From Marisediminicola senii (GTDB taxonomy: Bacteria; Actinomycetota; Actinomycetes; Actinomycetales; Microbacteriaceae): a stretch of DNA of 44,245 nucleotides. Of this stretch, positions 8,420 through 17,312 are shown piece after piece. How positions within the stretch are numbered: the stretch's first letter is position 1; the number at the start of each line of letters is the position of its first letter. A program made the translations under genes and the position numbers. The notes under the pieces were generated by a model. The model was given only the letters and a program-made list of their open reading frames with translations. It had not been told where the DNA came from and did not search any database. The stretch covers positions 1 to 44,245 of the forward strand of contig NZ_JAALGE010000020.1 in assembly GCF_011057645.1 (NCBI RefSeq), given 5' to 3'.

Positions 8420-9379
8420 GTGTCTGAATCCGCGTCGTTTTCCCCCGACCCTGCCGCGTCTGGGCGTGCTGTTTCCGGGCCCGCTGTTTCTAGGCCTGCC
8501 GCGTCTGGGCCTGCTGTCTCCGGGCCTGCTGTTTCCGGGCCTGCCATGTCCGACATTGCGCCATCTGGGCCTGCCAAGTCTGGCCGCGCCGCGGCTGAGC
8601 CTGCAGTGTCCGGCCACGTGCCGGCTGACCCCGCCTCGGCGGGTACCGCGCACTCATCCCCCTCCAGCGATGCAGCCACCCCGAAGAGGCACCCGGCCCG
8701 ATCCGGCAGCGCCGCGATCATCGTGCTTCTCGGCCTGGTGGTGGTCGGCGTGCTGTTGCGGCTCGCGTTCCTGTTCTGGCACCCCCCGGTCGGCACCGAC
8801 CTCTATGACTACGACACGATGTCGCCGATGCGCGACGCGTGGTTCGCCTGGCACCTGTTCGCCGGGGCGCCCTCGGTTCTGCTGCTGTTCCCGGCCCTGT
8901 GCACCCTGGCCGTCCTGGTCTGCCTGCGACACCGGGTAGCGCAGCTGCTCGCCATACTCGGTGGACTGGTCGCCGGCGCGGGTGCCGTGCTGTTCTCGTT
9001 CGGACTGGCGGCCGAGGCCGCGACCTGGGCGTGGGCACTGAACACTGCCGTCGTCGACGCCGATGCCGGCGCGGGGTTCCTGCGTGGCATCGAGGAAGTA
9101 CCGATGATGACCGACATCATCCTGCTCGGTAACCTGCTGATCCCGGTCGGAATGCTCGCGACACTCGTCGCGCTGATCCTGTCGCGCGGGCTGCCCTTGT
9201 GGGTGCCCGCGTCGACGACCGCGGTTCTGGTTGTCGGAGCTCTCCTGCCACCCTTGCCGGTGCTTGTGGCACCGACGGCGATCGTGCAGAGTGTCATGCT
9301 CATCATCCTGGGCGGGTACTCGGCCCGCGCGGTTCTCGCCAACACCGCGACGCCCGCCGTCGATGCGGCTGCTGCGTGA
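8420..9379 (+). CDS. Six-pass membrane protein with disordered pentapeptide-repeat N-terminus
   Basis: A 319-residue protein of no family I recognise. Residues 1-95 are Ser/Gly/Pro/Ala-rich and include about ten repeats of the form SGPAx encoded by 15-bp units (8459-8608). The rest contains six hydrophobic segments, the first at about residues 95-118. GTG at 8420-8422 is chosen because GAGAGGT lies at SD distance upstream. The frame is open further upstream into the 21-bp repeats, but without an SD. It follows the LuxR-type gene by 146 bases on the same strand and may be under its control. Confidence 0.75.
   Translation: MSESASFSPDPAASGRAVSGPAVSRPAASGPAVSGPAVSGPAMSDIAPSGPAKSGRAAAEPAVSGHVPADPASAGTAHSSPSSDAATPKRHPARSGSAAIIVLLGLVVVGVLLRLAFLFWHPPVGTDLYDYDTMSPMRDAWFAWHLFAGAPSVLLLFPALCTLAVLVCLRHRVAQLLAILGGLVAGAGAVLFSFGLAAEAATWAWALNTAVVDADAGAGFLRGIEEVPMMTDIILLGNLLIPVGMLATLVALILSRGLPLWVPASTTAVLVVGALLPPLPVLVAPTAIVQSVMLIILGGYSARAVLANTATPAVDAAAA
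8459..8608 (+). repeat. Intragenic 15-bp tandem repeats (about ten units)
   Basis: Ten consecutive 15-base units encode five-residue repeats close to S-G-P-A-V. Most units begin TCTGGGCCTG or TCCGGGCCTG. Units 7 and 10 are degenerate. In-frame copy-number change would lengthen or shorten only the disordered N-terminus of the membrane protein. Confidence 0.85.
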
Positions 9380-9553
9380 GTCGGCAACGGCCAATGGATG
9401 CCGCGGCTGCTGAATATTGCTCAGTGCGGTTTCATCGGGCCGGTGGGCTACGTCTCCTCCTCCACAGGCAGGTCGGCGGGACAGTTCTCCACAAATAATC
9501 ACGCCGCTGATCAGCAAAAACACAATGTCAGTGGTCGGGTTGAGAGTAGAGAC

Positions 9554-11050
9554 ATGCAAGAACCCCACGTCGCCGATCCGCTTCTGGCAGTGCGCCTCGC
9601 GACGGCGGCACTCGTGCCCGTGGCCGATGACATTGCTATCGCCGCGCAGGGGCTCAGCGATGAGGCCCTCATCGAACTGGCCGATTCCGCCGAAGAGACA
9701 GCCCGATACAACGCCGCCATCTCGATAGCTGCGGCTGCCGAGATCGAGGAGCGATCCCGTCGGGAGCTCGGCAACGAAGGACTGTCGCGCCGTCACGGGC
9801 ACAGCCGCGGAGCGGGCCTGGTCGAACGGGTCACACGGGTGTCTGCGGCCGAGGCGAGCCGACGCATCCGGCTGGGTACTGCCGTGAGTCCGCGAACCAG
9901 TCTCGGCGGAGGGTCGATGCCGCCGCTGTATCCCGCGATGGCCGACGCACTGTCCGCTGGCCGTCTCGGGGTGGATGCCGCGAACGCAATCCTTCGCGCG
10001 CTAAGCCAGGTTTCCTCCACCGCAGACCCCGTCGACCTGCACATCGCGGAGGCGGCGCTCGTCGAGTACGCGCGCGACGAGCCAGCCGACCTCGTCGCGG
10101 TGCAGGCGATCGCCTACCGCGAGGCACTCGACCCCGACGGCGCAGAGCCGCGCGACGAGGAGTTGCGGCGGCGCCGCGCCCTAACCCTCGGCCGCGAGGT
10201 CAACGGCATGACCCGGGGCGTGATGATGCTGAACCCGGAGGCGGCGGCACTAGTGAGGTCGATGCTGTCGAACGGTGGCGACCCCGCGCGGTCGCCGTGG
10301 TTCATCTCCGACGACGACCTCGGGGCGGGCAGCACCGTGATCCCCTCCCCCGACGGCGACATCGTCGTGAAGTTCACCGACCCGCGCTCACGAGAGCAGC
10401 GCCAGCTCGACATCCTGATGGGAACGCTCAAGGCGGGCCTCGGAGTCATCGACGACGCTGGCAGAAGTCGCAGTGGGAGCGACGGCGGCAGTGACGGTGG
10501 CAGCAACGACAGCGAGAGCACCGGCGGCGGCCGAAGCGGCGGCAGGCAGCGTCCGCTCGCGACCGTGACGGCGGTCGTGAGCCTTAAAGATCTCGAGGCG
10601 GGTATCGGGGTCGGCTGGCTCGACGACGTGACCGAGCCGGTCTCGGCGGTGACCATGCAGACCATGATCTGCGACTCGGGCTACCGACCGATGATCGTCG
10701 GCGACGAGGGCGAGGTGCTCTATCTCGGGCGCACCAGGCGCTTCTTCACCCGCGCCCAGCGCACGGCGCTCGGCGCACGCGACGGCGGGTGCGTCTGGCC
10801 ATCGTGCACCGCCCCGCCGAGCTGGTGCGAGGCCCACCACATCGTCGAATACACGAATGGCGGGCGCACCGACATCGACAACGGGGCACTCCTCTGTTCT
10901 AACCACCACCACATGCTGCACGCTTCGGCGTTCACCATGAAGATGATTCAGGGCCGGCCGCGCCTGCTCTCCCCGCCCTGGCTCGACCCGCAGCAGGCGT
11001 GGAAGCCCCTCGGTCGCAATCGGGCGCTGATGACGGCTCTTCGACGGTAG
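9554..11050 (+). CDS. DUF222 and HNH endonuclease domain protein (13E12 repeat family)
   Basis: A 498-residue protein with an alpha-helical DUF222 region at about residues 15-290, a Ser/Gly-rich linker (SGSDGGSDGGSNDSES) at about 305-325, and a C-terminal HNH nuclease module at about 395-460. The HNH part shows a CVWPSC...WCEAHHIVEYTNGGRTDIDNGALLCSNHHHMLH-type arrangement, with the zinc-type cysteines and the catalytic His pair. ATG at 9554 is chosen over upstream in-frame starts because the DUF222 homology begins there. The family is often multi-copy in actinobacteria; its role is unknown. The 174-base gap before it shows only AT-richer DNA. Confidence 0.9.
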   Translation: MQEPHVADPLLAVRLATAALVPVADDIAIAAQGLSDEALIELADSAEETARYNAAISIAAAAEIEERSRRELGNEGLSRRHGHSRGAGLVERVTRVSAAEASRRIRLGTAVSPRTSLGGGSMPPLYPAMADALSAGRLGVDAANAILRALSQVSSTADPVDLHIAEAALVEYARDEPADLVAVQAIAYREALDPDGAEPRDEELRRRRALTLGREVNGMTRGVMMLNPEAAALVRSMLSNGGDPARSPWFISDDDLGAGSTVIPSPDGDIVVKFTDPRSREQRQLDILMGTLKAGLGVIDDAGRSRSGSDGGSDGGSNDSESTGGGRSGGRQRPLATVTAVVSLKDLEAGIGVGWLDDVTEPVSAVTMQTMICDSGYRPMIVGDEGEVLYLGRTRRFFTRAQRTALGARDGGCVWPSCTAPPSWCEAHHIVEYTNGGRTDIDNGALLCSNHHHMLHASAFTMKMIQGRPRLLSPPWLDPQQAWKPLGRNRALMTALRR

Positions 11051-11062
11051 AAGCTGTGTCCG

Positions 11063-11551
11063 CTACCCGCGGGGCTTCTGCAGGAACTCGGCGACGGCAT
11101 TCGGGACGTACGGGCCCACGTCCCCACCCAGCGACGCCACCTGGCGCACGAGAGAGCTCGATACGTGGGCGTGCGCGGGATCCGGCAGCATGAACACGGT
11201 CTCGACGCCCGCGAGGTTGCGGTTCACGATCGCCATCGGGGTCTCGTACGCGACGTCGACCTGCGAGCGCACGCCCTTCACCAGCACGCTCGCGCCGACC
11301 TCTGTGCAGTAGTCCACGAGCAGGCCCACGCTCCACGAGGTGACGCGAATGTCTCCGGCCAGCTTCGCGTCGGTGACCGACTTCTCGATGAGCGATACCC
11401 GCTGCGCGACGGGCAGCAATGCGGTCTTGCCCGGGTTGTGCACCACGAGTACGTGCAGCTCGTCGAAGATGTGCGCCGCACGCTCGATCACGTCGAGGTG
11501 CCCGAGGGTCACGGGGTCGAAAGAGCCAGGGACGACCGCGATCCGCTTCAT
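11063..11551 (-). CDS. coaD: Phosphopantetheine adenylyltransferase
   Basis: CoaD transfers AMP from ATP to 4'-phosphopantetheine, the fourth step of CoA synthesis. The 162-residue product has the usual length, an N-terminal [14 protein letters not shown] nucleotidyltransferase motif (T/HxGH type) and the C-terminal HVSSSLVR signature. The ATG is preceded, six bases away, by TAGGGT (minus strand, 11558-11563), a plausible -10 that would place the transcription start at the ATG. It is convergent with the DUF222-HNH gene across 12 bases and follows recG on the same strand. Confidence 0.97.
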   Translation of the reverse strand: MKRIAVVPGSFDPVTLGHLDVIERAAHIFDELHVLVVHNPGKTALLPVAQRVSLIEKSVTDAKLAGDIRVTSWSVGLLVDYCTEVGASVLVKGVRSQVDVAYETPMAIVNRNLAGVETVFMLPDPAHAHVSSSLVRQVASLGGDVGPYVPNAVAEFLQKPRG

Positions 11552-11615
11552 TCCTGCACCCTATCCGCCGAATGTTGCCGGAAGGTGACACGGGCAGCCG
11601 AGCGCTGACGACACC

Positions 11616-13811
11616 TCAGCTCTTGGCGAGGAAGTCCCGCGTCGTCTCGTCCAGCCGGCGGTCCAGGGCGCCGCGCAGGTCCTGGTGGTGTTCCAGGGTC
11701 GGGTCGCCCTCGATGATGTCCGCGGCGATCGCCCGCGCCTCCGAGATCAGCTCGCCGTCCTTCGCAACCCTCAGCAGGCGCAGCGACGACCGCCCACCCG
11801 ACTGCATGCTGCCCAGCACGTCGCCCTCGCGCCGCAGTTCGAGATCCCGCTGCGCGAGTTCGAAACCGTCGAGAGTGGATGCCACCGCCTCGACCCTCTC
11901 GCGCGACAGCGTCTCCTCCTCCGCGGCCGTCACCATCAGGCACAATCCCGGAACGCCGCCGCGCCCCACGCGACCCCGCAGCTGGTGCAGCTGCGACACC
12001 CCGAAGCGGTCCGCATCGAGCACCACCATGACCGACGCGTTGGGAACGTCGACCCCGACCTCGATCACCGTGGTGGCGACCAGCACGTCGATCTCGCCCG
12101 CGGCGAACGTCTGCATGACGGCATCCTTGCGGTCGCCCGGCATCCGTCCATGCAGCGATTCGATGCGCAGGCCCGCGAGCACCGGGTTGGCCTGCAGCTC
12201 GGCGAGCACGTCGGTCACGTTCGCCGCGGCGCGCGCGGGGGCTGGCTCGCCCTCCGGTGCGATGCCCGCGCCGTCGTCGCCCACCTCGCCCTTCGCGGCG
12301 GCCGTCGAATCGATCGCGGGGCACACCACGAATACCTGCCGCCCCAGCGTGACCTCCTCGGCCACCCGTTGCCAGATGCGCCGCACCCAGCCCGGCTTCT
12401 CGGCGAGCGGAACCACGAAGGTCTCAATCGGCACGCGCCCGGCGGGCAGCTCGGCGATGGTCGAGATGTCGAGGTCGCCGAAGACCGTCATCGCGACCGT
12501 GCGCGGGATCGGGGTCGCCGTGAGCACGAGCACGTGCGGCGGCGTCTCGCCCTTGCGGCGCAGCGCCTCCCGCTGGTCGACGCCGAAACGGTGCTGCTCG
12601 TCGACGACGACGAGCCCGAGGTCGAAGAATCCCACGTTGTCGCTGAGCAGGGCGTGCGTTCCGACGACGATGCCGGCCTGCCCGGTCACGGCGGCGAGCG
12701 CGGCCTTGCGTCGTTCGGCGACGGGCTGCTGCCCGGTGATCAGGGTGGGGCGCACGGTCGCCGCGAGGTCGGGGCCGAGGGTGCGCACGATCGACCGCAG
12801 GTGCTGCCCCGCGAGCACTTCGGTGGGGGCGAGGAGCGCCGACTGCCCGCCCGACTCGGCGACGCCGAGCATCGCGCGCAGGGCGACCAGGGTCTTGCCC
12901 GACCCGACTTCCCCCTGGATGAGCCGGTTCATCGGGGCGTCCGACGCCATGTCCGCCGCGATCTCGGCCCCCACGGTGCGCTGGTCACCGGTGAGCACGA
13001 ACGGCGTCGCCGCATCGAACCGCTCGAGCAACCCCCCGGGCTTCGGCTCGCGCCTGGTCGCGTCGGCCATCCGCAGCGCGGCCCGCTGCTCGAGCAGCGC
13101 GGCCTGCAGCACGAAAGCCTCCTGAAAGCGCAACGCGGCGCGCGCTGCCCCCCAGTCGGAATCCTTCTGCGGGCGGTGGATGAGCTCGAGAGCGCGGGCG
13201 AACGTCGTGAGCTTGCGCTGGGATCGCACCCGTGCCGGCACCGGGTCTGGCACCGCGGGCAGGGTGTCGAGCACCACGCCGACCGCCTTCGCGATCTGCC
13301 ACGACGCGATCGATGCCGTCGCCGGGTAGATCGGAATGGGCACTGCAGCCCACGCCGCGATCGACTCGCTCGAGCTCATGCCGTCGGTGGGCTGGTCGGG
13401 TGGGAACAATTCGTAGTCGGGATGCGCCAGCTGCAGCTGACCGCGGTAGTCGCCGATCTTGCCCGCGAAGATGCCGCGAACGCCCCGGCGCAGTTCTTTC
13501 GTGCGCCAGCCCTGGTTGAAGAACGTGAGAACGAGCACACCCTTGCCATCACTGATCCTGACTTCGAGGATCGACCCCTTCTTGACCTTCATGGCGCGCT
13601 CCTGCACCTCGATAACCTCGGCGACGATCGTCACGTTCTCGTCGAGGGGTACATCGGCGAGCGCGGTCAGCTCACCCCGGCCGGCGTAGCGGCGCGGATA
13701 GTGGCTGAGCAGGTCGCCGACGGTGTCGAGCGCGAGGCCCCGCGCGAACGCTCCCGCGGTACGACCACCGAGCACTGCGCTCAGCCGCACGTCGAGAGGG
13801 GAATCCGCCAT
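11616..13811 (-). CDS. recG: ATP-dependent DNA helicase RecG
   Basis: RecG remodels stalled replication forks and branch-migrates Holliday junctions. The 731-residue product has the family order: an N-terminal OB-fold wedge domain (about residues 30-170), Walker A GEVGSGKT near residue 300, a DEQH box (VVDEQHRFG), the TATPIPRT motif III, and C-terminal helicase motifs (TTVIEVGVDVPNAS, LHQLRGRVGRG). The ATG is preceded six bases upstream by TAGCAT (13818-13823), consistent with a leaderless transcript. An acidic/Gly-rich insertion (about residues 505-530) interrupts the helicase C-terminal domain. Confidence 0.97.
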   Translation of the reverse strand: MADSPLDVRLSAVLGGRTAGAFARGLALDTVGDLLSHYPRRYAGRGELTALADVPLDENVTIVAEVIEVQERAMKVKKGSILEVRISDGKGVLVLTFFNQGWRTKELRRGVRGIFAGKIGDYRGQLQLAHPDYELFPPDQPTDGMSSSESIAAWAAVPIPIYPATASIASWQIAKAVGVVLDTLPAVPDPVPARVRSQRKLTTFARALELIHRPQKDSDWGAARAALRFQEAFVLQAALLEQRAALRMADATRREPKPGGLLERFDAATPFVLTGDQRTVGAEIAADMASDAPMNRLIQGEVGSGKTLVALRAMLGVAESGGQSALLAPTEVLAGQHLRSIVRTLGPDLAATVRPTLITGQQPVAERRKAALAAVTGQAGIVVGTHALLSDNVGFFDLGLVVVDEQHRFGVDQREALRRKGETPPHVLVLTATPIPRTVAMTVFGDLDISTIAELPAGRVPIETFVVPLAEKPGWVRRIWQRVAEEVTLGRQVFVVCPAIDSTAAAKGEVGDDGAGIAPEGEPAPARAAANVTDVLAELQANPVLAGLRIESLHGRMPGDRKDAVMQTFAAGEIDVLVATTVIEVGVDVPNASVMVVLDADRFGVSQLHQLRGRVGRGGVPGLCLMVTAAEEETLSRERVEAVASTLDGFELAQRDLELRREGDVLGSMQSGGRSSLRLLRVAKDGELISEARAIAADIIEGDPTLEHHQDLRGALDRRLDETTRDFLAKS

Positions 13812-13867
13812 GCTCCGATGCTATTCCGCGCCGCCGACGATGCTCACCGCCTGGTCGAGTCCGCGGC

Positions 13868-15586
13868 TCACATCGTGAACGTGTACCCGCCGGCCTGCCT
13901 CACCGCGGTACCGATCTTCGCCGAGTAGGCGTCGTCGTTGACCTCGAGCGAGCGCAGCTGCCGGGCGACCTGCCGCTGGCTGTGCTTGAGAAAGTTCACG
14001 GCCACGACCTTCTCGGCGGCCGACGCCTCCAGCCCGTCGCGCTCGAGGGTCGCCGATGCCCGTCCGATCACGGCGACCTGGGAGTAGATCCCGGATGCCA
14101 CTGCCGTGAGCCTCTTCTGCAGCAACTGCTTCTCCTGCACCTTCTTGCCGTGCTTGCGGAGCGCGCCCTCTGCTGCATCCCGCAGCCTGGCGGTCTGCTC
14201 GCCGAGCAGCGCGGTGTGCTTCGCGAACGTCGGGTGCGCCCCGGTCAGGCGCCCCGGCCGGATCGCGCGGTTGATGCGGCCCGACATGTAGGGCGCGAGC
14301 ACCCCGATGGCCTTGGCCGGGTCGCTGATGCTGAGCGAGCGCACATCGGGCAGCTCCTCGCTGAGCGCCTTGAGCCCGCCGAGGGCGACGAATGCCCGCA
14401 TCACGTCGTTGGCACCCTCGAAGATCGGGAAGATCCGAAAGTCGCGCAACGCCTTCGAGAGCGGGTGGTCGTCCATGTAGGCAGTGCCGCCGTGCACCTG
14501 GAACGCCTTGTTGAGCGACTTCCAGCCCACGTCGCTCGCGACGATCTTGGTCATGGCGGATTCGAGGGAGTAATCGGCGACCCCGAGGTCGACCAGCCCC
14601 GTGGTGAGGTACGACATCGATTCGAGGCCGTAGATCTGCCCCGTCATCCATGCCGCCTTCTCCTCGACGAGTTCGAAGTCGAGCAGGGGCCGCCCGAACT
14701 GGGTGCGCTGGGTGCCGTGCTCGAGGGTGAAGTCGAGGAACCGCTTCATTCCACCGGCGATCGAGGTGCCCATCGACATGCGCCCGTTGTTGAGCGTGTT
14801 CATCGCGATGCGGAAGCCGTCGCCCGGCTCGCCCAGCAGGTTCTCGGCTGGCACCCGCACGTCGTTGAAGTGCACGCGCTGCAGGCGGTTCGCCTTGAGG
14901 CCGAGGGTCTCGAACCGCGGCCCGGTGCTGAGCCCATCCATTCCCTTCTCGACGACGAGGGCGACGTGGCCGAGGTCGGAGCGGGCGAAGACCGTGAGCA
15001 CGTCCTGGTCGCCGTTGCCGATCCAGCGCTTCTCCCCGTTGAGGATCCACGATCCGTCGGACTGCCGCTCTGCCCAGGTCTCGAGGTTGTAGGCGTCGGA
15101 GCCGACGTTGGGCTCGGTCAGCACGAAGGCGGCGAGCTTGCGCCCGGCGGCGAGGTCGGGCAGCCAGCGCGCCTTCTGCTCGTCGTTGCCGAACAGGTGG
15201 ATGGGCTTGGTTCCGATGGATTGGTGCACGCCCATCACCACGGCGAGGCCGCCGTCGACGCGACCGAACTCCTCCATCACGCGGCAGTAGCCGCTCTGGC
15301 TCAGCCCCTGGCCGCCGTACTGCTCGTCGACGAACAGGCCGAGCAGGCCGCGCTCGCCGAGGTCGCGAATCGTGTCGTCGCCCACCCAGCGATTGCGCTC
15401 CGCGGCGGCCGGGTCGTAGATCGTGTCGAGGTACTCGCGGGCCGACGCCGCGAGCGCGTCGACCTTGTGGCGCTCGTCGGCGGCCATCACCGGGTACGGC
15501 ATCACGAGGTCGGATGCGATGCGCCCGAGGAACAGCGACTTGGTGAAGGAGGGCCTGCTGGAACGGTCGACGGTAGCCATGCCCAC
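13868..15586 (-). CDS. Acyl-CoA dehydrogenase (long form)
   Basis: A 572-residue flavoprotein of the acyl-CoA dehydrogenase family, catalysing alpha,beta-desaturation of an acyl-CoA in fatty acid breakdown. The first 400 residues contain the family core (AFVLTEPNVGSDA, the W-I-L-N-G-E-K-R-W-I-G-N motif, RTQFGRPLLDFELVEEKAA). The likely catalytic glutamate is in 'FPIFEGANDVMR' at about residue 395. The ~170-residue helical C-terminal extension resembles the long VLCAD/ACAD9-like forms. Two start ATGs (MGM) lie within the first three codons; the upstream one is used here. It is divergent from rsmD. Confidence 0.9.
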   Translation of the reverse strand: MGMATVDRSSRPSFTKSLFLGRIASDLVMPYPVMAADERHKVDALAASAREYLDTIYDPAAAERNRWVGDDTIRDLGERGLLGLFVDEQYGGQGLSQSGYCRVMEEFGRVDGGLAVVMGVHQSIGTKPIHLFGNDEQKARWLPDLAAGRKLAAFVLTEPNVGSDAYNLETWAERQSDGSWILNGEKRWIGNGDQDVLTVFARSDLGHVALVVEKGMDGLSTGPRFETLGLKANRLQRVHFNDVRVPAENLLGEPGDGFRIAMNTLNNGRMSMGTSIAGGMKRFLDFTLEHGTQRTQFGRPLLDFELVEEKAAWMTGQIYGLESMSYLTTGLVDLGVADYSLESAMTKIVASDVGWKSLNKAFQVHGGTAYMDDHPLSKALRDFRIFPIFEGANDVMRAFVALGGLKALSEELPDVRSLSISDPAKAIGVLAPYMSGRINRAIRPGRLTGAHPTFAKHTALLGEQTARLRDAAEGALRKHGKKVQEKQLLQKRLTAVASGIYSQVAVIGRASATLERDGLEASAAEKVVAVNFLKHSQRQVARQLRSLEVNDDAYSAKIGTAVRQAGGYTFTM

Positions 15587-15701
15587 AGTGTGGATTGACG
15601 ATATGGATGCCTCGAACTGATTGTGAGTTCTCTACAAATGTCGCACCGGGCCGCGGGGACCCCGTGCTGCCGTTTCGCCAATCGTGGGTACCGTGGGGCG
15701 A

Positions 15702-16307
15702 ATGACACGAATCATCGCGGGATTCGCCGGATCCATCACCATCACGGTGCCCGGTCGGGGTACACGGCCGACGAGCGACCGGGTGCGCGAGGCGATCTTC
15801 TCATCGCTCGAGTCGAGGGGCGGGTTCGCCGGGGCGAGGGTGGTCGACCTGTACGCCGGGTCGGGGGCGCTCGGGCTCGAGGCGGTGAGCCGGGGGGCAG
15901 AATCCGCGGCCCTGGTGGAGAAGAACGGGGCAGCCGCGATGGCTTGCCGCCGGAACGCGGCGACGGTGCTGCGGAGTGCACCGCGACGGGCCGCCGGTGA
16001 CACGCCGACCGTCGACGTGCGGGCCGCCGCGGTGCAGTCCTACCTCGCCTCCCCCACCGCACCGGCCGGTGCCCCGTGGCACATCGCGTTCCTCGACCCG
16101 CCGTACGACCTCAGCGACGACGACCTGGCGAAAGACCTGGCCCTGCTGGTGCCGCTCCTCACCGCGGGGGCGATCGTCATGGTGGAGCGCAGCTCGCGCT
16201 CGACCGAGCCGGCCTGGCCCGACGGCCTGACCCTCGACCGCCGGTCGAACTACGGCGACACGACGCTGTGGTGGGCCAGCACGGCCGAAGTCGACGACGA
16301 CGAGTAG
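15702..16307 (+). CDS. rsmD: 16S rRNA (guanine-966-N2)-methyltransferase RsmD
   Basis: RsmD methylates G966 of 16S rRNA using S-adenosylmethionine. The 201-residue product has the usual start (MTRIIAG), the R-P-T-S-D-R-V-R-E-A-I-F-S segment, the SAM-binding motif VDLYAGSGALGLEAVSRG near residue 50, and the catalytic DPPY motif near residue 133. ATG at 15702 is preferred over an upstream in-frame GTG because of family length. TACCGT lies seven bases before it, so the transcript may be leaderless. Its TAG is immediately followed by the convergent thiL stop, with no spacer. Confidence 0.93.
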   Translation: MTRIIAGFAGSITITVPGRGTRPTSDRVREAIFSSLESRGGFAGARVVDLYAGSGALGLEAVSRGAESAALVEKNGAAAMACRRNAATVLRSAPRRAAGDTPTVDVRAAAVQSYLASPTAPAGAPWHIAFLDPPYDLSDDDLAKDLALLVPLLTAGAIVMVERSSRSTEPAWPDGLTLDRRSNYGDTTLWWASTAEVDDDE

Positions 16308-17288
16308 CTAGCCCGCGTCGCCGTCCCAGCCGCGGTAGGGGTCCCAGCCCGCGCTGCCGTCGTACGGCACGCCGTCGACCACGATTCCGGCACCCTCCAG
16401 CACTCGGCCGATCCGCCGGAAGCCGCCCGGCAGTTCGCCACCCGGGGGGAACGTCGCCAACAGCGAATGGTCCTCCCCGCCGGCCAGGGCGCGGGCCGGG
16501 TCCTCACCGAGCAGCGTGGAATCGAAGTCGAGCATCACGCCGCTCGCCGCCGCCAGGCGGCCCGCGTCGATCGCGAGTCCGTCGCTGAGGTCGAGCATCG
16601 CGGTGGCGCCGCCGGCGGCCGCGGCCGGTCCGTCGGCGATGGGGGGCCGCGGCGCGAGCTGCGCACCGACCGCATCGGGGTGCTCCGCACGCACCGGGGC
16701 GGCGGCGGCAGCATCCGGATGCCCATCGATGATACCTCCGGCGAAGAGCAGCTGCAGTCCGCGGCCGGCGACGCCGAGGTCACCCGACACCGCGACGATG
16801 TCGCCGGGCCGCGCACCCGAGCGCAGCACCGCGGGGCGTCCGCCGAGGTCGCCGAACGCCGTCACCGCGATCGTCAGGGTGTCCGAGACCGAGAGGTCGC
16901 CGCCGACGACGCCGCACGCGGGAGCCATCGCTTCGCAGGCGTCGCGCAGGCCGTCGGCGATGCCCTCGAGCAGCGATACCGGTGAGTCACGGGGCGCCGC
17001 GATGGCGACGACGAGGGCGGTCGGGGTGGCTCCCATCGCGGCGACATCCGACAGGTTGGATGCCGCGGCCTTCCAGCCGAGGTCGTGCGGCGTCGACCAC
17101 GCCAGGCGAAAGTCGGGCCCGTGGATCATCATGTCGGTCGTCACCACGAACCGGCCGTCGGGTGCCGCGACGACCGCGGCATCGTCGCCTGGACCGAGCA
17201 GCTGGGCGGCCGCGGCGGGCAGCCGGGGAAAGATGCGCTGCAAGGTGGCGGATTCGCCGATGCCCCCGAGCGTGTCAGGATCCGTCAT
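16308..17288 (-). CDS. thiL: Thiamine-monophosphate kinase
   Basis: ThiL phosphorylates thiamine monophosphate to the active diphosphate. The 326-residue product shows the ThiL signatures: LGPGDDAAVV near residue 32, TTDMMIHGPDFRL, GWKAAASNLSDVAAMGA, GGDLSVSD, LDLSDGLAIDAGRLA and a Gly-Gly-Glu-Asp-His-Ser segment near the C-terminus. ATG at 17286-17288 is chosen because the homology starts there, although the frame is open further upstream. The start lies 24 bases from the divergent DUF3515 gene. On its own strand TACCGT sits seven bases before the ATG. Confidence 0.94.
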   Translation of the reverse strand: MTDPDTLGGIGESATLQRIFPRLPAAAAQLLGPGDDAAVVAAPDGRFVVTTDMMIHGPDFRLAWSTPHDLGWKAAASNLSDVAAMGATPTALVVAIAAPRDSPVSLLEGIADGLRDACEAMAPACGVVGGDLSVSDTLTIAVTAFGDLGGRPAVLRSGARPGDIVAVSGDLGVAGRGLQLLFAGGIIDGHPDAAAAAPVRAEHPDAVGAQLAPRPPIADGPAAAAGGATAMLDLSDGLAIDAGRLAAASGVMLDFDSTLLGEDPARALAGGEDHSLLATFPPGGELPGGFRRIGRVLEGAGIVVDGVPYDGSAGWDPYRGWDGDAG

Positions 17289-17312
17289 GGTCTTCACGGT
17301 AGCCTGAACGCG
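17289..17312. promoter_or_regulatory. 24-bp back-to-back leaderless promoter, thiL / DUF3515 gene
   Basis: Only 24 bases separate two divergent ATG codons. On the plus strand TAGCCT (17300-17305) is followed by 7 bases and the DUF3515 ATG. On the minus strand TACCGT (17296-17301) is followed by 7 bases and the thiL ATG. The two -10-like hexamers share two base pairs. Each spacing is what leaderless actinobacterial promoters show. Any -35 contact would have to fall inside the other gene. Confidence 0.55.

Noticed and set aside
11685-13928. Long plus-strand open frame opposite recG
   Set aside because: RecG is unmistakable on the minus strand, and the antisense product resembles nothing.
13982-15598. 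Long plus-strand open frame opposite the acyl-CoA dehydrogenase
   Set aside because: Same reason: a mirror of codon bias in the real gene.
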